Assembly: GCA_963767475.1 (NCBI GenBank)
Contig: CAVYEI010000002.1
Coordinates: 434,001-498,000, forward strand
Reading direction: 5' to 3'
DNA: 64,000 nt
From: WHSW01 sp963767475
Lineage (GTDB): Bacteria > Actinomycetota > Thermoleophilia > Solirubrobacterales > 70-9
The notes under the pieces were generated by a model. It searched no databases. It was given only the letters and a program-made list of their open reading frames with translations, and was not told the DNA's origin. Shown here piece by piece: positions 60,536-64,000 of the stretch. The first letter of the stretch is position 1, and each line of letters opens with the position of its first letter. The position numbers and the translations under genes are program-made.

Positions 60536-61701
60536 TGGCCCGCTACCAGCTCCCCGCCGAGAAAGACCGCGGCCGACAATGGAACCCCAGGTCGGTAAAC
60601 CAGGTGGGCGTAAGTTGGAGCCTCGAGAAGGAGGGCGTCGGCCCGAGAACCGGGCGCGAGCCGTCCGAGATCGTCTCGACGCAGGGCGACGGCGCCACCG
60701 ATGGTCGCCGCCTGCAGCGCTTCCTCGATCGTCATTCTCAGATCCCGCACGGCGAGCGCAATCACGAATGGCATCGAGGTAGTGAAGCTCGATCCCGGGT
60801 TTGTGTTCGTCGCCAGGGCGACGTTGACGCCGGCATCGATCGCCCGTCGTGCGTCCGGATAGGGCTGGCGCGTCGAGAAATCCGTCGCTGGCAGGTAGGT
60901 GGCAACGGTGCGGCTGCCGGCCAGCGCTGCGATGTCGTCATCGGAGAGATACGTGCAGTGGTCCACCGACGCGGCATCCATCTCGACCGCGAGGGCCGCG
61001 CCAGGGCCGGGGCCAAGCTGGTTGCCGTGAACGCGTAGGCCCAATCCCGCCTGCCGCCCGGCCTCGAGCACGCGAAGGGACTGCTCGCGGTCGAACGCTC
61101 CTCGCTCGCAGAAGACATCGATCCAGCGAGCGTGCGGCGCGCAGGCTTCGAGCATCGGGCCGCAGACCAGGTCAACGTAGGCATCGGGATGCCCGTTGTA
61201 CTCCTCCGGCACAAGATGCGCGCCGAGGAACGTCACATCGTCAGTCAGCATCGCGGCCAGCCGGCAGAGGCGCTCCTCGGAGTCGACCGATAGGCCATAC
61301 CCGGACTTGACCTCCTGGTGAGTGATGCCGCACGCGATCGCTTCGGCGCCTCGCGACCGCCCCAGCTCGAGAAGCTCCTGGTCGGTGGCGCTTCGCGTCG
61401 CCTCGGTGGTGACCTGGATGCCGCCGGCTTCATACGGCGCCCCGGCCATCCTCGCCGCGAACTCCTCGCCCCGGTCGCCGGCAAACAGCAGGTGGGTGTG
61501 GCTGTCGACGAAGCCCGGGATGAGGCAGCGTTCGCCTGCGTCGAAATGCCGGTCGCCTTGTGCACCGGTCGGTTCGACCGCCTTTACGACGCCGTCCTCG
61601 ACGACCAACGCAGCGTTGTGAACGACGCCGAGAGGCCCCTCGCCCTGCGCGGGATCGTTGCTGACGAGCACCCCGATGCGATCGATGACCAGAGCGCTCA
61701 T
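60532..61701 (-). CDS. hutI: Imidazolonepropionase
   Basis: 389 residues, normal length. Metal-binding PGFVDSHTHLLFAGDR (HxH at about 68-70), catalytic VKSGYGLSVDSEERLCRLAA, GLRVHGNQLG (His225), VDHCTYLS (His248) and ALATNTNPGSSFTTSM. It hydrolyses 4-imidazolone-5-propionate to N-formimino-L-glutamate. It is coupled by four-base overlaps to hutF upstream and the formamidase-like gene downstream. All ligands lost in the 49.1-kb paralogue are intact here. Confidence 0.95.
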   Translation of the reverse strand: MSALVIDRIGVLVSNDPAQGEGPLGVVHNAALVVEDGVVKAVEPTGAQGDRHFDAGERCLIPGFVDSHTHLLFAGDRGEEFAARMAGAPYEAGGIQVTTEATRSATDQELLELGRSRGAEAIACGITHQEVKSGYGLSVDSEERLCRLAAMLTDDVTFLGAHLVPEEYNGHPDAYVDLVCGPMLEACAPHARWIDVFCERGAFDREQSLRVLEAGRQAGLGLRVHGNQLGPGPGAALAVEMDAASVDHCTYLSDDDIAALAGSRTVATYLPATDFSTRQPYPDARRAIDAGVNVALATNTNPGSSFTTSMPFVIALAVRDLRMTIEEALQAATIGGAVALRRDDLGRLAPGSRADALLLEAPTYAHLVYRPGVPLSAAVFLGGELVAGH

Positions 61702-63023
61702 TCCCAGGCCTTAGCGATCGACTCGCGCAGCTCGCGCGGAACGTCCAGCTCACAGTGCTGTCCATCGCGGACGATCTCGCGACCTCCGCAAACAACTCGG
61801 GCGACGTCGGCAGCCGTCGCGGCATACACGGCAAACTCAAGCGCCGTGTCGACCTCCACGCCGGCGGCCCGCACGCCATCAAGCCTGACGGTCAGCAGGT
61901 CCGCCGGGGCCCCGGGAGCCAGCGACCCGGCCGCTGGCCAGCCGATGGACGTGTGACCGCCGGCCGTGGCCGCGGTCAGGAGCGCGTCGGTCCGGTGTCG
62001 CCCTCGCTGGCCGCTTTCGAGGCGTTCGTCAAGCTCGATTGCCCGTGTCTCCTCGAAGCCGTCGATGATCGCGTGAGAGTCGGTCCCGACCGCCAGCGGG
62101 CTCCCAGCCCGGGCAAGGTCCGCGGCCGGGCCGATGCCGTCCGCCAGGCTCCTTTCGGTCGTCGGGCATATGCAACAGCACGAGTGCGACGCACCGAGGA
62201 GCTTCACGTCGGCGTCACTGAGGTGGGTGGCGTGCACTGCCGTGAAGGAGCTACCGAGGGCTCCAGCGTCATCCAGCACCGCGCTGGGGGTTCTGCCATA
62301 CGCCGCCAGACAGGCTTCGTTCTCCGCCGGCTGCTCGGAGACGTGAGCGTGTAGCGGCCATTCCCGCTCGGCGGCGAACTTAGCGACCGCGCGGGCTTCG
62401 TCGGGAGCAACGGCGCGAACGCTGTGAATCGCGGCGCCGAGGACTGCTCCGTCGCACGCGGTCAGGAGATCGGCGCGCTCAGCCCAGGCCTGGACCCGCC
62501 CGTCGGAGAACCGCCGCTGGATCTCGTCGGGCTCCTCACCGATGCCCCCATGCAGGTAACAGGTATCAAGCAGTGTTATGCGGATCCCGGCCTGCGCCGC
62601 GGCCTCGGTCAAGCGCACGCCGATCTCATTCGGATCGTCGTACGGTTGTCCTCGAGGCCCGTGATGCAGGTAGTGAAACTCGCCAACGGCGGTGAAACCG
62701 GCGAGCGCCATCTCGCCGAAGACCGCCCGGGCCAGGCGAAAGTATCGGTCGGGGTCGAGCTTGGCCGCGAGCTCGTACATGCGCTCCCGCCAGCTCCAGA
62801 AGCTGTCGTCGCTCTCGGTCCGCCCGCGAAGGGCACGGTGAAAGGCATGCGAGTGAGCGTTGGCAAGACCGGGAAGGGTGAGGCCGTCGAGTCGGGTGGC
62901 GTCGGCCGGGCACCCCGTGACACGCCGCACCGACGCGATCCGGCCGCTGTCCGTCTCGATCAAGATCGAGTGCTCAGCCCGGTCTCCCCCCAGCCAGGCC
63001 AATTGGCACCAGTATTTGGTCAC
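61698..63023 (-). CDS. hutF: Formimidoylglutamate deiminase
   Basis: 441 residues. Amidohydrolase motifs: PGLANAHSHAFHRALRGR (metal HxH), FHYLHHGPRGQPYDDPNE, LHAHVSEQPAENEACLAAYG, VHATHLSDADVKLL and GTDSHAIIDGFEE. These match HutF, which deaminates N-formimino-L-glutamate to N-formyl-L-glutamate and ammonia, the two-step branch of the hut pathway. It implies that an N-formylglutamate deformylase is needed next. Confidence 0.93.
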   Translation of the reverse strand: MTKYWCQLAWLGGDRAEHSILIETDSGRIASVRRVTGCPADATRLDGLTLPGLANAHSHAFHRALRGRTESDDSFWSWRERMYELAAKLDPDRYFRLARAVFGEMALAGFTAVGEFHYLHHGPRGQPYDDPNEIGVRLTEAAAQAGIRITLLDTCYLHGGIGEEPDEIQRRFSDGRVQAWAERADLLTACDGAVLGAAIHSVRAVAPDEARAVAKFAAEREWPLHAHVSEQPAENEACLAAYGRTPSAVLDDAGALGSSFTAVHATHLSDADVKLLGASHSCCCICPTTERSLADGIGPAADLARAGSPLAVGTDSHAIIDGFEETRAIELDERLESGQRGRHRTDALLTAATAGGHTSIGWPAAGSLAPGAPADLLTVRLDGVRAAGVEVDTALEFAVYAATAADVARVVCGGREIVRDGQHCELDVPRELRESIAKAWE

Positions 63024-63595
63024 GAGCCGACTCGCTCAACGAACGTGCTGATGCGGGTCACGAACTCATCCCGACGGAAGCGCTCGAATTGCTCCCATGT
63101 GCTCAGGGTGGTCGGATCGAGTACGCGATCGAGAAAGAGCACGCCGTTGAGATGATCGATTTCGTGCTGGAACGTCCCAGCGGTCAATCCGCGATAGACC
63201 TGGTCGTGGGAAACCCCGTGGCGGTCGAGGTAGCGGAGGCGCACCTTGACGTGGCGCAAGAGCTCGCCGCGCAGATTCGGTATGGACAGGCAGCCCTCGT
63301 TGATCGAAACCGTCTCCCGATCCAGTGGCTCGATTACAGGATTGATCAGAACTGTCAGCGGCAGCGGCGGCTTGTACGGATAGCGTTCGTTGTCGGCCAC
63401 CTCGGCCACGGCGATGCGCACCGTGTGGCCAACTTGATTCGCTGCCAGTCCGGCGCCGCGAGCGTGGCGCATGGTCTCGATCATGTCGTCGATCAGCTGT
63501 TGAGTGTGCGGTGCCGTGAGCTCTTCGACACTTACGTCGCGCGATGGCTCGCGCAGGGTCGGATGCCCAATCTCGAGGATCGGCAAACCGGCCAT
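63020..63595 (-). CDS. Peptide-deformylase-family protein in the hut operon
   Basis: 191 residues. All three PDF motifs are intact: GAGLAANQ at 47-54, EGCLSIP at 100-106 (metal Cys102) and HEIDH at 144-148. It could be a second peptide deformylase. Lying between hutH and hutF with a four-base overlap to hutF, it may instead remove the formyl group from N-formylglutamate, replacing HutG. The fold and metal site are certain; the hut role is inferred from context. Confidence 0.85.
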   Translation of the reverse strand: MAGLPILEIGHPTLREPSRDVSVEELTAPHTQQLIDDMIETMRHARGAGLAANQVGHTVRIAVAEVADNERYPYKPPLPLTVLINPVIEPLDRETVSINEGCLSIPNLRGELLRHVKVRLRYLDRHGVSHDQVYRGLTAGTFQHEIDHLNGVLFLDRVLDPTTLSTWEQFERFRRDEFVTRISTFVERVGS

Positions 63596-63620
63596 CGCCT
63601 ACGACACCCGCTTCATGTCT

Positions 63621-64000
63621 TCAGGCCAGCTCTCCGACGACCTGCTCCACCTCGGTCCGCAGTAGCCCGGAAGCGAGCAGCGATTCGACCGCGGCGAGCT
63701 CTGGTGCGAGCCAGCGGTCTGCCCCGGCACCCGGTACGAGCTGGCGTACCGCACGCAGCGCTGCTTGTGTTCCTGGAGCCGGCTCCAGCGGCGCTCGCAG
63801 TTCCAAGGCCCGCGTCCCACAGGCTATTTCCACCGCGAGGATCCGCCGGAGGTTGGCGATTGCCGATCGGAGCTTCCGCGCAGCCCCCCACCCCATAGAG
63901 ACATGATCCTCCTGCATTGCGCTGGTCGGCAGCGAGTCGGTGCTCGCCGGGACCGCCAGCCGGCGATTCTCGGCAACCATTGCCGCCTGCGTGTACTGAG
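63621..64000 (-). CDS. hutH: Histidine ammonia-lyase, C-terminal part
   Basis: The frame is open to the window edge, giving about 126 C-terminal residues. AENRRLAVPASTDSLPTSAM, then QEDHVSMGWGAARKLR is the highly conserved C-terminal signature of histidine ammonia-lyases. The MIO-forming Ala-Ser-Gly lies outside. It performs the first step, histidine to urocanate and ammonia. It is followed 25 bases later by the deformylase-like gene on the same strand. Confidence 0.93.
   Translation of the reverse strand, partial: QYTQAAMVAENRRLAVPASTDSLPTSAMQEDHVSMGWGAARKLRSAIANLRRILAVEIACGTRALELRAPLEPAPGTQAALRAVRQLVPGAGADRWLAPELAAVESLLASGLLRTEVEQVVGELA

Noticed and set aside
1..64000. CRISPR arrays or rRNA genes
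   Set aside because: No regularly spaced short repeats and no rRNA-like conserved segments were seen; the only tandem array is the peptide cassette, with units of 436-776 bases.

Overview
The window is GC-rich actinobacterial DNA. Several genes suggest the Thermoleophilia/Solirubrobacterales branch: a 'SYxRxx-TM-collagen repeat' surface protein, secreted proteins with Lys-rich or Ig-like tails, and a MalT-like LuxR giant. That placement is an inference from gene content only. Genes are dense, with many 1-4 base stop/start overlaps.

1-6.7 kb holds chromosomal genes: an SMP-30-like fragment, a WS/DGAT wax-ester synthase with two single-base frameshifts, an ECF sigma/anti-sigma pair, two cupins and a secreted YWTD beta-propeller. 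6.7-14.4 kb is an acquired region. Two identical 44-bp copies of the 3' part of a tRNA-Arg(CCT) gene bracket a 3.9-kb element carrying a collagen-like gene, a 5'-truncated integrase, a DUF4258/DUF2283 toxin-antitoxin-like pair and a zinc-ribbon orphan. A second, intact integrase, an excisionase-like HTH gene and orphan genes follow. 14.5-24.6 kb is a patchwork of small regulator/enzyme pairs (XRE/SDR, TetR/MFS, ArsR/VOC) and gene remnants.

24.8-27.6 kb is the most unusual part. Three near-identical direct repeats each carry a promoter, a hairpin leader, a 46-codon membrane-peptide gene and a strong terminator. They are followed by a CPBP (CAAX/bacteriocin-processing) intramembrane protease whose own N-terminus carries the same SLGM motif at the same residue positions as the peptides. 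The peptide promoter/leader has a diverged relative in front of a monooxygenase gene at 18.8 kb.

27.7-46.6 kb contains a branched-chain amino acid catabolic operon (Leu/Val dehydrogenase, E1 alpha, E1 beta, E2), LysR and LuxR regulators, acetyl-CoA synthetase, and four paralogous regulators sharing a C-terminal ArsR-like HTH. Two of these overlap the last codons of ROK-kinase remnants.

46.6-64 kb is a large histidine-utilisation locus, all on the minus strand except one IclR gene. hutH (cut by the window edge), a peptide-deformylase-like gene, hutF, hutI and a dimethylformamidase-like gene form one coupled run. Glutamate dehydrogenase, a HisD-like dehydrogenase, an ABC importer, hutU, a HutI-like protein without metal ligands, a TrkA-type membrane protein and a second IclR form the other. 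Together they would take histidine through urocanate, imidazolonepropionate, formiminoglutamate and formylglutamate to glutamate and 2-oxoglutarate. No classical hutG is visible, so the deformylase-like or formamidase-like gene may supply that step.
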